Source: Phaeosaccion multiseriatum | Lineage: Eukaryota > Ochrophyta, other classes | Length of the DNA: 64,000 nt | Direction: 5' to 3' | Assembly (NCBI GenBank): GCA_965112735.1 | Contig: OZ218953.1 | Location: forward strand, 3,968,001 to 4,032,000 | Shown here: piece by piece, positions 25,825 to 36,894 of the stretch | Position numbering within the stretch: the stretch's first letter is position 1 | Layout of the letters: every line of letters begins with the position of its first letter | The notes under the pieces: model-generated | Told to the model about the DNA's origin: nothing | The model's database searches: none | Seen by the model: the letters and a program-made list of their open reading frames with translations, nothing else | Program-made: the position numbers and the translations under genes

Positions 25825-28800
25825 ATGGACTGGAAGCTGAAGATCTTGTCGGGCGTAGTAGTTCTTGACGTCCTGTTGTCTGTCGTTTTCCTCTCTGCGA
25901 GCAATCAGTCATGGGACAACGTGAACATCAAAGACCACTTCGACCATGATGTTGGGGATGTTGCCTTGCTGACCGTGTGTCGGGGCTTGCTGGTGCTTCT
26001 CGTGACATCTTTGGCGGCTGGGCCTGGTCTTCTCGCGGGAGTGCTGGTTAGTGTAGGTGCATTTGCCTACAGTTGCGCTAAGGCCGCCGAGCTCGACGAT
26101 TGGAGTGGCCTTCAGAGCGGGGTGGTTATATCCGCAATCGGTACGCAAAACCATACCTTTTAGCCTCCATCCCCCCCCTCGCACTATGCCTGAACCCCCC
26201 TGTTGTCTGCATCAGAAGGACGGACAAACTACGCGAGAGTCACTCACTCCCCGCCCCCCTCCCCCACTCACTCACTCACTCACTCACTGCCTCCATACCT
26301 CCGGTCACGGTCGTCTATCCCTCCCGTGTGTGTGTGACAGTGGCAAGTTCGAGTCAATCACACGACCCGTGGCCTCTGTCTTTCTCTCTGCCTTGCGTTG
26401 CGGCCATTAACGGGCTGGACTCCTCCCCTCCCCCTCTACCCACCCCACCCGCACCCCCAAACCCCCCATCCCCAACTTGCAGTGGGGTCAGCCATTGAAG
26501 CGTCGCTATTGGCCACAACGTATTACCTGCACGAGGAGGAGGAGAGGGTCGAGGCGAGCAAGGTTGCTATGGCAGACGCGGAAGGAGGCCCCGCCTCACT
26601 CAACGCACCTCTTCTCGAGCAGGATGAGGAAGGAGGGAAGGAAGGAAAAGACACAAACCAGCAAAAAAGCGGGGCAAATGGGTCCAAATCTGTGACTTTC
26701 TCAAGGTGGGTGGAAATAGAGCCGAGGCTGAGGCAAGCATTGAATGCTCTGCATGTGCGTGTGTGTCGTACGTGTCCTCCCTCTTTCCCCCCTCAAGACA
26801 CGTATGGAAGTGGTTCCAAGGCCTCGCGTCTTGACCGACTCTGTTTTGAGGCTGTACCATATGTCCCAAACCCCCCACCCCACCCCCCCCCCCTGCCTCC
26901 ACAGGCTGATGGGCTTAGCCAAACCAGAGCGTAAGATCCTTTTGGTCGCCACCATGGCTCTGCTGTTCAGCACCCTCTCAAACTTGGGTAAGGCACACTA
27001 CAGGCAGAGGGAGTGGAGTTGGACGTGTATGCTCAACTCCGTCGGGTGGAGTCTCTGATACTGATGCGGTCAAGGGAGTGGGCCTCATTCGCCCCATTCA
27101 CCTGCCCACCCCCCTCGCCGCCACCCGTCCTCCCACCTACCCCACCGACCCATCTCACCCACCCATGCCCACCAACCCCTTCCTACTTGCCTCTAAGCGT
27201 CTTTGTGACCTTTGCGCAATCTTACAGAGGCAGAGCCATGCCATTGAGAGGCACGATGGTCACAAGTCAGCAAACCCTTTTGTCCTTCGTGGCTGTTGCC
27301 TCTGCTGTGGCAATCGTTGTCTACTGACTGTTTTCCACCCCCACCTCCCTTGTCGCCCTCTGTCCCCCCTACCCCCCCTTCCCCAGCCATCCCGTCCTTC
27401 ATCGGTCAGCTCATTGACGGCGTGGTGGAGTCTGACGACCGCGGTCGCCTCGACCGCAGCTGCCTCATCCTTCTCCTTGTTTTCGTCGTGGGCAGCATCT
27501 TCACCTCCGTCCGAGGGGTGCTGTTCAACTACAGCGGAGAGCGCCTCGTCAAGCGCCTCCGCGTGCAGCTGTTTCAGTCCATCTCGTGCATGGATATGGC
27601 TTGGTTTGACGAGCAAAAGACAGGGGAACTTATGAACAGACTCAGCTCGGACACCACGGTGGTTCAGAACGCCGCGACAGTCAACATTAGCATGGGGCTT
27701 CGGAGCTTGGCATCGGTGTTGTTGAGTATGATCCTGCTCTTCTTCACCTCATGGCGCCTATCGCTGGTCATGATGGCCGTGGTGCCGCTCATCGTTGGGG
27801 CCACTCGCGTGTACGGCGCCTTTGCCAAGGGCATTTCGAAGAACTATCAAAACGCGCTGGCGGGTTCTGCAGAGGTTGCTTCGGAGGCCCTGGGTAGTGT
27901 CAGGACTGTGCGCTCCTTCGGCGCCGAGCCTCGAGAGATGAGAAGATATGCCAACAAGGTGGAGCAGTCGTATGCTCTCGGAGTCAAGAAGGCCTGCGCT
28001 TACGGTGTCTTCATGGGCGGCGTGGGGCTGCTTGCCTACCTGGTAAGCAGATTCCTCCTCCGTCCTTTCCCCTTCTCTCACCCCCAGTGCTCGGTATACA
28101 TCCCTAAACCCTTACCTCGTTGCTGCTACTCGTGGTACTGCAATGATCACGACCCCGTCTTCTTTGCCATTCCCTGCTTTCACTCTGGCCCACACCCATG
28201 TCTACTTTGTTCACCTTCTCCACCCACGCTTGCTGCCACCCTTGCTGCTTTGTCCTTGTCGACACACCACCACTGCCTCTTCCACTGTTGTTCTTAACTC
28301 TGCCAGTTGTTGCAACCACACCTCCTCGCTGTTATGTGCCCCTATCGTTCACAATCCCTCCTCCCCCTCGCCACTGCCAAAGGCCATGTTATGCGTGCTC
28401 TGGTACGGCGGGCGGCTGGTGCTCAAGGACCAGCTGTCTGCAGGCAGCCTCACCGCCTTCTTGCTGTACACCGTGTACATCGCCACGGGCCTGGGCACGC
28501 TGTCGGGGCTCTTCAGCGAGTTCATGACTGCGCTCGGAGCGTCGGAGAGGGTGAGTGAGTGAGTGAGTGAGTGCGTGCGTGGATGGGTGCGTGGGTTGGG
28601 CGGCCGTCGTCGGGTGGCAAGGGGCGAACTCCCCCCCCTTCCTCACACTGTGCCTCTGCTTCTTCCACCCTCTTGTTCGCTCTCAGGTTTTCGAATTGAT
28701 AGACCGCAGACCTGCGGTGCCCATCAGCGGTGGCCTCACGCCCGCCACTCCTCCCATCGGGCACCTTGTCTTTGAGAATGTGAGCTTCTCTTACCCCGCC

Positions 28801-30068
28801 CGGCCGGACGTGGAGGTCCTCAAAGACTTCTCCCTCAACATACGGCCCAGAGAAACTGTGGCCTTGGTGGGGCACAGCGGGGCGGGCAAGTCCACAGTGC
28901 TGTCTCTGTTAGAGCGCTTCTACGACGTGTCGGGCGGCAGGTGAGTGGACAAGAGAAGGAAAGAACCGCCTCCCGTCCTTTTCTTTACCTTACTCCGTCC
29001 CTTCCTCCCTCCCTCCCTCCCTCGCCTCAGGATCCTTATGGACGGCTACGATGTTTCAGAGCTGGACCCCGTGTGGCTGCGGTCCACCATCTCCCTGGTG
29101 CAGCAGGAGCCAGTGCTGTTCAGTGGTTCGGTTTTGGACAACATTTGCTATGGGTGCTTTAGTAGAGAGACAGGTCTTCCTCGGCAGATTTCTCGAGAAG
29201 CAGTGGAAGGTACGACGACAGAACAGATGTGTCGACATTTGGCACTGGCCCTTTCTTGACTTGTCCTCTCTTCTCCTTCTTTTGCTTCCTGTCTGGCAGA
29301 GGCGGCGGCACTGGCACATTGTCACGACTTCATCATGGACTTCCCTGACGGTTACGACACCATGATTGGAGAAAGAGGGGTGCGTCTAAGCGGGGGCCAA
29401 AAGCAAAGGTACGCTCGAGGGCTAGGTACATGCTGCATTCATTTGCTCCGCATCTCACGCCACCTCTCCACGCGTCTGGTGGCCCCTCGACATCAACAGG
29501 GTGGCAATAGCCCGCGCGCTGCTCGTGAACCCTCGCTTCCTGCTATTGGACGAGGCGACGAGCGCGCTTGATGCAGAGTCGGAACACTTGGTGCAGCAGG
29601 CGATTGAAACAATCATGCGCGACCGAACGACCATCGTCATCGCTCACAGGCTCAGCACTATTAGGGTGAGGTGCACCCACTCCCGCACTCGCACTCACTC
29701 ATTCACTCACTCACGAAGGCACACACACATCCACACACAAAAATACTCTTTCAGAACGCAGACAAGATCGTCGTCTTCTCGCAAGGGCGCATCAAGGCAA
29801 TTGGCAGACACGCCGAGCTCTTGGAGACAAGCAAGGTAAAAACAACGCGCCCAGTATGAATTATTTAGCCTGCTTTCAGTCTCCTGGCTTCTTGCTGATG
29901 CATTGCTCCCCGCCGCTGTCGCCACTGCTCTGCTGCCTCTCCCAACAGGTGTACAAGAAGCTCGTGCAGAGACAGTTGCAAGTGGAGGCAGTGGAGGAGG
30001 AGGGGGGGGGGGAGGAGAAGGAGCAGGACTCGATTGTCAAAGGCTCCCCAGACTCAACGGGTGATTAA
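25825..30068 (+). CDS. ABC half-transporter, TAP/ABCB-like
   Basis: Predicted 784-residue ABCB-type half-transporter. Eleven exons: 25825-26140, 26483-26705, 26905-26987, 27387-28042, 28383-28550, 28687-28940, 29031-29209, 29300-29408, 29500-29665, 29755-29835, 29949-30068; all joints keep frame. Residues 1-105 form an extra N-terminal membrane part as in TAP-type proteins, followed by an acidic linker, the six-helix export domain ([17 protein letters not shown] intracellular loop) and one nucleotide-binding domain: Walker [10 protein letters not shown] (544-552), Q-loop [10 protein letters not shown], signature LSGGQ (656-660), Walker [13 protein letters not shown] (D680, E681) and the switch His in IVIAHRLST. 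All catalytic motifs are intact. It should work as a dimer in an internal membrane (vacuole, ER or organelle); the substrate cannot be told from sequence. The C-terminus is Glu-rich. Confidence 0.92.
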
Positions 30069-30826
30069 TCCCTTCTAGGAGGTGCATAATGTAAATACGA
30101 TAAAGTACAAAAAAACCTTGCACACCATTGGTTTCGTCCATGGGAAGGACGAAACCCGACAAAATAGAGAATAGTGCTCTCTCCGTCTCCTGAAAATCGC
30201 CGCTGCTCCGCTTCCGACGGCGAAGGGCAGGTGGCATCATTGTCTTGCCCGAAGGCTTTTCTGCCGGCGACAACCCCCCCAAAGGTGCTGCATCTCGGTC
30301 TTCCACATGGCCAAGGCGCTCAGTGGCCCACCAATTGCTGCGAGGGAGCTTCCTTGCGTAGGATAAATCGCCTGGCGGCAACAGGGCTGCCTTCGCTTGT
30401 CTGTTCTGTAGGCGTGTCGACACACCGAGCACACCAGCGCCTGTGTGTCACTAGCCTGGGCAAAGAGTCCCAATACCCTGCCACTGGCAAACGGCTGCTG
30501 GATCTGACGAACGAACGGCATGTGGCGCTGGTTTGGGTCCAAAAGTTCCGCCCCCTCCTTCTCCCTTCGAAATCTCGGTAGGCAGGTGCACGTTGCCTCC
30601 ATGGGCCCGGTCATGCGGGAGCTCCCTCGAGAGAAAACCACAAATGAAGGGAATTCTGCCTGTGGCCCTTTTGCTTCCCGGCCCTCGACGCAGAGCGAGG
30701 CGGACCAGACCACGCCACTAACAGCGCCGTGCAGGAAAGCCTTACCCCCCCCCCCCCCCGCAGTGCCGATATAAGCAAAGACGCCACCACGCTATGATGA
30801 CGGGTCTTGCCGCAAAGGACTATTGA
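30069..30826. other. Intergenic, 3' ends of ABC transporter and CGLD27 genes
   Basis: Convergent region. It contains an inverted repeat at 30130-30156 (10-bp arms GGTTTCGTCC / GGACGAAACC, 7-nt loop) about 60 bp after the transporter stop codon. Open frames of 135-158 codons on both strands lack recognisable features and are not called. Confidence 0.5.
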
Positions 30827-32083
30827 TCAATCGCAGCCTTGACCTCCTGCCAAGGCCCTGTAATATCGATCGAGGCAGTAGGTTGGCTGCCCCGTCCTTT
30901 GAAGTTGCTGAGGGGAGTAAGTGGGAGAAGCGAAAAAATTGGGAATGGGAATGTAGGGAAAAAGTGTGTGAGTGGGTGAGTGGGTGAGTGGCTGTAGGGA
31001 AAGGTGCGCGGAGATAATAAGTGGGCAACCGAGGGGATGGCAGTGGTGTCACAGACTGGTTGGTTTCCGTTCCAAATATCCCAATCTCGGTTTCGAAGTA
31101 CCTGTGCTGCCTCCAGGTTCGCAGCGTCCGTGTCTCCCCTCAGCCCAAAAAGATACTCGTCCGTTATGTTCTGGTACGGGTCGACTGGCACGGCAAATTT
31201 GTAGGCGACGAAGGTGAGCGCAAAGCCAAAAAGAGCCACGAGCAGGACCGTCTTGAGCGCCTTCAAGGCGGGCTCCACCTCCGCTTCGAACACCGTAAGG
31301 TCGCGCTCCATGACAAAGTCCGGCTTTTTGAAGTTTGCTCCGTCAAACCAGCCCGTCTTCTCGAAACCAACGACAGGCTGAGTGAGTCTCTCCCCTATGT
31401 AGGACCAGCCGGCGTACAGTCTTAAGGCCGTGGGCAAGGGAGTGAGTGAGGGGGTGAGGGGGTGAGTAAGTGAGCAAGTGATTGAAAAAGTGAGTAAATG
31501 AGTGAGTGGGTGGGGGGGTGCATTAAGTGAGAGAGTGGATGAGGGAGTGAGGGAGTGAGTGAGTAAGTGAACCAGTTAATGAGCGTGCCTCTCTCTGTCA
31601 CCCGTACCGAGCTGTGAGCAGGACCAGCACGCCCAGTCCACCCACGTTAGAGGCCAGCAGCCACTCGAGGGGCAAATCTTGGGGAGAGAAGGTGGTCGCA
31701 GAGATGGGGAAAGACACGAGAAGGGCAATTCCGTAGGCGGTCGCCAGATTGGTGATCAACACCCTCTTTTGCTGAGCCCAATTGAAAAACGGCGCTTCCA
31801 TGAGAGCAACAAACTCCTGATACGGCCGCTGCTCCTCCGGCACCTCCTGCATATCCTCTGTCACGCTCTTGTCCTTCTTCTTCGGCTTTCCCGTGTTCAG
31901 ATAGACCTTGTAGGGGTCGCTGATGTCGTCGTCGTAGGACATCGCCAGCCGCATTCTTCCCATTTCTCTTCCTCCACCGAACCTGCTCAATCCCGCCTTC
32001 GGCAGCGGTAGGCACTGGAACCCGAGAGCCTCCCCCACTGAGAGAAGCAGGAGCAGCAGCAGCGATCGCCCCAAAGCCCGCAT
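30827..32083 (-). CDS. CGLD27: CGLD27 / Ycf36-like DUF1230 plastid membrane protein
   Basis: Three exons, 32083-31608, 31420-31102 and 30907-30827, encode 291 residues. The leader [23 protein letters not shown] is a signal sequence ending in an A-x-G-F cleavage context, fitting a secondary plastid. The DUF1230 core is clear: PEEQRPYQEF near residue 100, two membrane segments, TAR|LYAGWSYIGERL, GFEKTGWFDGA, KPDFVMERD, then a further membrane helix and the C-terminal YCLDRYYRALAGG. DUF1230 proteins are plastid-encoded (ycf36) in red algae and nuclear in plants and diatoms. Plant CGLD27 has been linked to iron homeostasis; the precise role is not settled. The start is chosen because the frame upstream has no signal-like sequence. 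It shares a 229-bp divergent region with the LHC gene. Confidence 0.88.
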
Positions 32084-32312
32084 CTCTCTCCTCCTCCCTC
32101 TCCTTTTGTAAAGAGAGAGTGGGTGTGAGGCGACGAATGGAAGTGAGCCCGATTTGAAAAGTCGAGGAGTTCTCTTTTTCACCTTTCTCGCAACACTCAA
32201 CTCGAAAGATTTCCCCAAGGGGGTGCGGTCAGTGATCACCACACCATCACGATCCCACCAGACACCGCCAAATCCCTTCACCCATCTCTTTCGTACCACC
32301 TTCTTTCTCACC
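32084..32312. promoter_or_regulatory. Shared 5' region of CGLD27 and LHC genes
   Basis: The start codons of two plastid-protein genes point away from each other with 229 bp between them. Both 5' UTRs and any promoter must fit here. A light-responsive bidirectional promoter is an inference from this arrangement; no motif is claimed. Confidence 0.5.
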
Positions 32313-33961
32313 ATGAAGACCTGTGCGCTGATCACCCTCGCGGCCCTTGCCTCCACTGAGGCCTTCGTGGGCACGCCCCTCGTCACCTCCACCGGCTCTG
32401 CCGTCACAAGCCGAGCATCAAGCGCCAGTGGGGTACGTAGACGCGTACGTGAGCAAAGAGGCCGGATGTACGCGCTGAGCTGCCTCTATCTCTAGCTGCT
32501 TGTCTATTCGTCTCCTTCTACTCTGCCTCTCCTCTGTCTACTCTCTCTCGTGATGTCTCGTGATGATTGGAGCGGCAGCGTCAGCAGCAGTGGGCCCCAG
32601 ACTTTGGTCCGCTACCAGTGTGTGGAGTGGCAATAGTCTCTTCTGACGTCCTCTCTCCCCACTACTCACTCCGCTCCGGCTTGTATTGCAGATGACCATG
32701 GAGGTAGAGATGTCAAAATCGCTTCCCTTCATCAAGAAGCCTAAGAACCTCGACGGCATGGTCGGAGATGTTGGCTTCGGTGAGTAAGTGGGGCCACTCG
32801 CGAGCTCTGATGCGAGGCTGAGGGGTTTGACCCATGCTGAGGGAAAAATCAATTGCGTGCGTGTCGGCTTCCCTCCCTGTCTTGGTCTAACATATCGTCC
32901 TCTCTCTTGTCTTGCCCTCTCCCTCAATGGCGGTTATCATGGATCTCATGGAGCAGACCCCTTCGGATTCGCCACCTTGTTCCCCGTCAAGTTCCTGCGA
33001 GAGGCCGAGATTAAGCACGGTAGGTGCTGGTGTTGACTTCTCTTCGGGCAGGAACGACGAGAAAGAGAGAGTACTCGGCGGGTGGGGCCGAGGAGGGAAG
33101 GGGACTGCTGTGTGTCCCGGGAGACAGGCGACAAAGGACCGGCGGCACTAAATGCAAAGAGGCCACGGCGTTTACACTTGGGGTGTCGTGAGGGGTCGCC
33201 AGTGTGAATCTTACTCGCAGAGGGGGCTGGACGTAACTCCTTTCCCGTCTCGCTCACCGTGCGGCTGGTGCTGCCCCCCCCTCTCTCTCTTCCGCACAGG
33301 CCGCGTTTGCATGCTCGCAATGACAGGATGGGTGGTGCAGGAGCTTGTGCACATCCCGGGTGCCGCATACCAGGCACACAACCCCATGGATGCCGTGGAG
33401 AGCGTGGGCGCGGGCCCCATGATTCAGATTGTCCTCGGAATGGGAGTGCTAGAGTTCATCTGGAACAAGGGAAAGGTGAGGCAATTTGCAGTGGCACATT
33501 CTTTTGATACCTGTGGTGTTGGTGCCGTCCACACATGTGTGTGTGGGAGAGGGCTGTTTTTTGCGCGGTGATAACTCCTATGTATCTCGACTTACCTAAC
33601 GCCGTTGCTCTCCCCACCTCACAGATGACCATGTTCGACATGTTCGAGGACCCCGACCGAGTGCCCGGAGACTACGGCTTCGACCCACTCAAGGTCTCCG
33701 CCAACCCCGACAAGCTGGCGAAGGCTCAACTGCAGGAGCTCAAGAACGGACGCTTAGCAATGATGGCCATTTCGGGCGTCATCCACCAATCCATCGTCGA
33801 GGGACACGCCGTTCCGTAAGTGTGCAGTACACGATTGCTTGGATATGCATTATTTCGCTGAGAAGCACAAAGCGATTACTAACTCACTGCTTCTCCCCGC
33901 CCGCCCCCCACCCCTATCCGGCCCCCTTTGCTTCTCTCTCTTGCTGTACAGTTTCCCTTAA
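32313..33961 (+). CDS. Chlorophyll a/b-binding-family light-harvesting protein (LHC, VCP/FCP type)
   Basis: Six exons, 32313-32432, 32692-32779, 32957-33019, 33300-33475, 33625-33815 and 33952-33961, encode 215 residues; the last exon supplies only the last two residues and the stop. The leader (MKTCALITLAALASTEAF-VG) has the signal peptide plus A-F motif of complex plastids. LHC hallmarks: VGDVGFDPFGF at the N-terminus, first helix with REAEIKHGRVCMLAM (Glu and Arg for helix crossing, His for chlorophyll), middle helix around GPMIQIVLGMGVLEF, third helix with LQELKNGRLAMMA. Length and spacing fit three-helix antenna proteins of ochrophytes (violaxanthin- or fucoxanthin-chlorophyll proteins) of the thylakoid membrane. 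Pigment type cannot be read from the sequence. Confidence 0.93.
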
Positions 33962-34921
33962 TTGTAATGTCATAATGTGATGGGATGCGGACAGAATGTA
34001 GAACTGGAGGCAGTCATTTTTACAAGGAGCAGGAGGGGAGGTTGACAGCAGCAGCCGAGTCGGGGCGACACACTCATATACCTAAGTTGTTTACGATGTG
34101 CGAGGGGTTTAGATACACAAAAAACTATTATATATATACATATACGGTATCGAGCCTGACAAACAAATGCTAGTCCGCTCCAGCCTTCATAGCCTTCCTT
34201 TGATTGAGCATGCTTTACTGCACCTTGGCAGAAAACAGCACCTGACTCACTCTCAAGTCAACATCGCCTCCAGGGCGGCCGTCATCAAAAGGCCCTCAGG
34301 CCTAGAGACGACCGCGTCATGACCGGGTCGAGCCACCGCCTCGTCTGCTGGACGAGCCCCTCACGCGAGCCGGAGAGGAGTAGCGGCAGCACCATCAGGT
34401 GCAGCAGCCCGACGAGGGCCAAAAGCGCCAACAAATGTCTTGCGCTTCTGGCCTGCGCAATGGCACTTTGAAGTAGTCGAAGCAGCCCACTTTCGCTGCC
34501 TTCGGACTCTCCGGCCACCCCCCGCCCCCAACTGCGCAGCACCTGGAACCTTCTCCGTCCATTCCTCCACTACCCTCCCTCGCGCAGATCTCACGTCCTT
34601 CAAGACGCCAGGGCAGACTTCCCGCCCGTGTTGTCCTGAGGCTTTCCCCCATTTCCTGTGCTTACTCGACTCTCTCCGTCGTGTCCATCTACTGACTGGT
34701 CGCCAATGCACACCAGAACCATGAGTCCCTGCTCAGGTCCGGATACCCCCTCATCGCAAGGAGTGCGGCAGTCCATCCATCCCCTCGCCCGGTATCCGCA
34801 GAGGTAGAGAAGTCCCTGGAAGAACACTATTCTTCCCCACTAGCCCCTTCCTCTCTCTCTCTTCCACTTTCCCAGTCCCCACTCTCCTGTCGCTTCCCTC
34901 TCCCTGCCAGCAAGAGCAGCT
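33962..34921. other. 3' flank of LHC and an uncertain minus-strand ORF
   Basis: 33962-34280 is AT-richer and probably the LHC 3' UTR. At 34542-34285 on the minus strand an 85-codon frame contains a plausible membrane helix (HLLALLALVGLLHLMV) and a basic tail; it could be the last exon of a small gene or the end of the following minus-strand unit, but no upstream exon could be fixed. The rest shows nothing. Confidence 0.35.
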
Positions 34922-35212
34922 TCAGGGAGCAGCAGCAGCAGTAGGAGCTTCCACCTCCGAGGCTCCCGGAGCTGAAGATGCTGCATCCCTCGCCGCCTGC
35001 CGCGCCTCTGCTCGGAGGGCGGCCCTCGCGTCTCTTTCCCGAATCATTTCTGCCTTTAAATCATTATTGTGCTTCATGCGGTCGTACGCCACGTATGCCA
35101 TGTACGCAAACGTCACAGCTGGGACTGCTTTGCGCTGAAACTGCTTCGTTTGCCACCACTGCATGGTTTTTTTTTCTAGTTCGTGCGCGGCTCTCTCGCT
35201 CCTGCCTCTCAT
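34922..35212 (-). CDS. Small hypothetical protein, 96 residues
   Basis: Intact frame from ATG 35212 (an alternative start is Met-13 of that frame). I do not recognise it. It has an amphipathic basic N-terminus (RGRSERAAHELEKK), an aromatic short hydrophobic segment (AVPAVTFAYMAYVAY) that could cross or lie on a membrane, a charged helix (DRMKHNNDLKAEMIRERDAR) and an Ala-rich C-terminus ending just before a CAG run. Codon use and composition look coding. It might be a small organelle inner-membrane protein, but that is a guess. Confidence 0.5.
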   Translation of the reverse strand: MRGRSERAAHELEKKTMQWWQTKQFQRKAVPAVTFAYMAYVAYDRMKHNNDLKAEMIRERDARAALRAEARQAARDAASSAPGASEVEAPTAAAAP

Positions 35213-35224
35213 GTTGGTGATCAA

Positions 35225-35768
35225 TATTCACTCACAGTTGGTTTCCTTCTCTTTTTTTTTTTTTTTTTTTTTTTCCTCTTTCTCTCTCTTTTTGGAATCA
35301 ACTACTACGATGTTGATTACTTGAAGTACCCTTGCGTCTCTCCCGCACTCGCAAGTCTCCTTGAAGCGTTCCGAGAGGCACACTTTCCCACCTTCCTCCT
35401 ACCACCTGTCCTCAGAAATCGGGCAGTGGCACGCACACCTTGTTCTCTTGTGCGGGGTCGCGGAAGACTTGCAGCAGGTGCGCAAGGTGTTCACACGCGT
35501 GCAACAGGGGGAGGTGCCACTTCCACGCACACTTCGACCCTCATGGCCTCGAGCTGCAAAGGCGCACATCCTTCCTTCCAGCCGCCGGCACCAGGCTACC
35601 AGACCATACCACCGCGGCCACTTGCCTTAGGTCATTCCCACCGTCTTTCGAAGGGGTGCCTGTCATTCTCCCTGGGAACACATTGCACACCATACCACAC
35701 TTATCTCATCAACAACCATACGGTGGCATACTGCAGGGGTGAAAAGGCAGGTCGTGCTGGTGCTGGTC
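35225..35768. other. Intergenic, no gene recognised
   Basis: Includes a 20-nt poly-T run near 35253-35274 and pyrimidine-rich sequence. Open frames of 89-204 codons on the plus strand have no domain-like features. Confidence 0.5.
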
Positions 35769-36592
35769 TCATCCATCCTCGTCTCCACCAAAGCTGAGTA
35801 GCTTGGCGTTGAGCTCCGCCTTGCCCTTGTTCTTCTTCCTCCTCTTCTTGGGCTGAACGTCTGTGGAGGTGGTATCTGCAGCCGCAGCAGCTCCTACCCT
35901 CTCCATCATGTCCGGGCGATTGAACTTGATCTTGCCTGCAGGCCCCCGCATAGCAAGCGAACACAGAGAAAAGAGGGAGACGGAGGGTGGGAGACAGAAA
36001 GGAAGACAGGGGTCCGTCATGATGTAAAACCTTTCCCTGTCCCGAACAGTACCACCCCGCTTCTCACCATCGTTCACATACACCAACTCCTCTTCCGGCT
36101 CAGGCTCCTTCCCCTTCCCTCCCTCCGTCATGGCCTTGGATAGCTCGGCAACCCGTCGTCGAATGTCCTCTTTGTCCATCTCTTTCGTGGGGTGAGACTT
36201 TTTGTACTCCTCCATAGCCGCCACTTCGTCGTCGTCATAGTCTTCAAATGCGTCTCCTCCTCCCCTTCCTCCTCCCCCCCCCCCCCTCCTCCTCCTCCTC
36301 TTGCTGCGGGGTTCGCTGTGGCGGGATTAACAGTCGTCGGACCGTCTTCGTCCTGGTATGCGGGACGTTGCGGCGCTTCCAGCATGTGTTTATACTGCCT
36401 GCGGCGGGAGGCAGGTCGGCAGAGCCAAGGCGATTAGAAGGAGACAGGTAAGAGAGACGGCTCCTGCACTTACTGCAAGAACTTGGGCACAACGCGTGTG
36501 TAGGTGGGCTTGGGGGCCTTTCCCTTCCCACCCTTTCCGCCCCTCCCGCCCCTCCCGCCCTTCCCGCCCCCACGATTTCCCGCAGAAGACAT
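35769..36592 (-). CDS. KIAA1143-like DUF4604 protein with an apparent one-base frameshift
   Basis: Three exons, 36592-36474, 36398-36068 and 35935-35769, give about 205 residues if one base is restored. The family pattern is visible: N-terminal TYTRVVPKFLQ (as in KIAA1143 YVRPAEPAFL), ARPAYQDEDGP-like acidic core, DEVAAMEEYKKSHP, VYVNDG|KIKFNRP and the C-terminal KKRRKKNKGKAELNAKLLSF. KIAA1143/DUF4604 proteins are conserved, mostly disordered, nuclear-type proteins of unknown function. Exon 2 changes frame at a C13 homopolymer (36274-36286, poly-G in the mRNA): upstream and downstream parts align to the family in different frames, and one extra base would join them. This is more likely a sequence or assembly error than a true mutation, since both sides are intact. 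Confidence 0.75.
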
Positions 36593-36894
36593 TGGAAAAG
36601 GGGAGAGAGGAGGGGGGCGTGAGAAAGACAGAGAGAGGAGAGTGCGGAGAGAAGAAGGTATTTGTGCAGACAGAAGAGGGATAGATCAAGAGAGGTAGGG
36701 AGAGAAAGAGAGAGAAAGAGAAAGGGAGAGAGAGAGAGGGAGGAGAGACAAAGGGATCAAAGACGAGAAAGGGAAAAGTATTTATTGACTTAATCGTGTA
36801 GGGGAGTTTGCTTGAGCAGCTAGTACTCCAACTTAACTCACAGCTGGGTTTTTTGTAACCTTCAAAAATCTTGCCCCATAGCTCACAGGCTAGG
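36593..36894. promoter_or_regulatory. Shared 5' region of the DUF4604 and coiled-coil genes
   Basis: Divergent starts are 302 bp apart. The segment 36690-36780 is a GAGA-type purine run. The regulatory role is inferred from arrangement only. Confidence 0.35.

Noticed and set aside
27758-28081. Antisense ORF within the ABC transporter
   Set aside because: Overlaps a conserved exon whose plus-strand reading contains family motifs.
30237-30713. 158-codon minus-strand ORF after the ABC transporter
   Set aside because: No ATG start of its own, no domain-like pattern, no splice partners; composition fits chance in GC-rich DNA.
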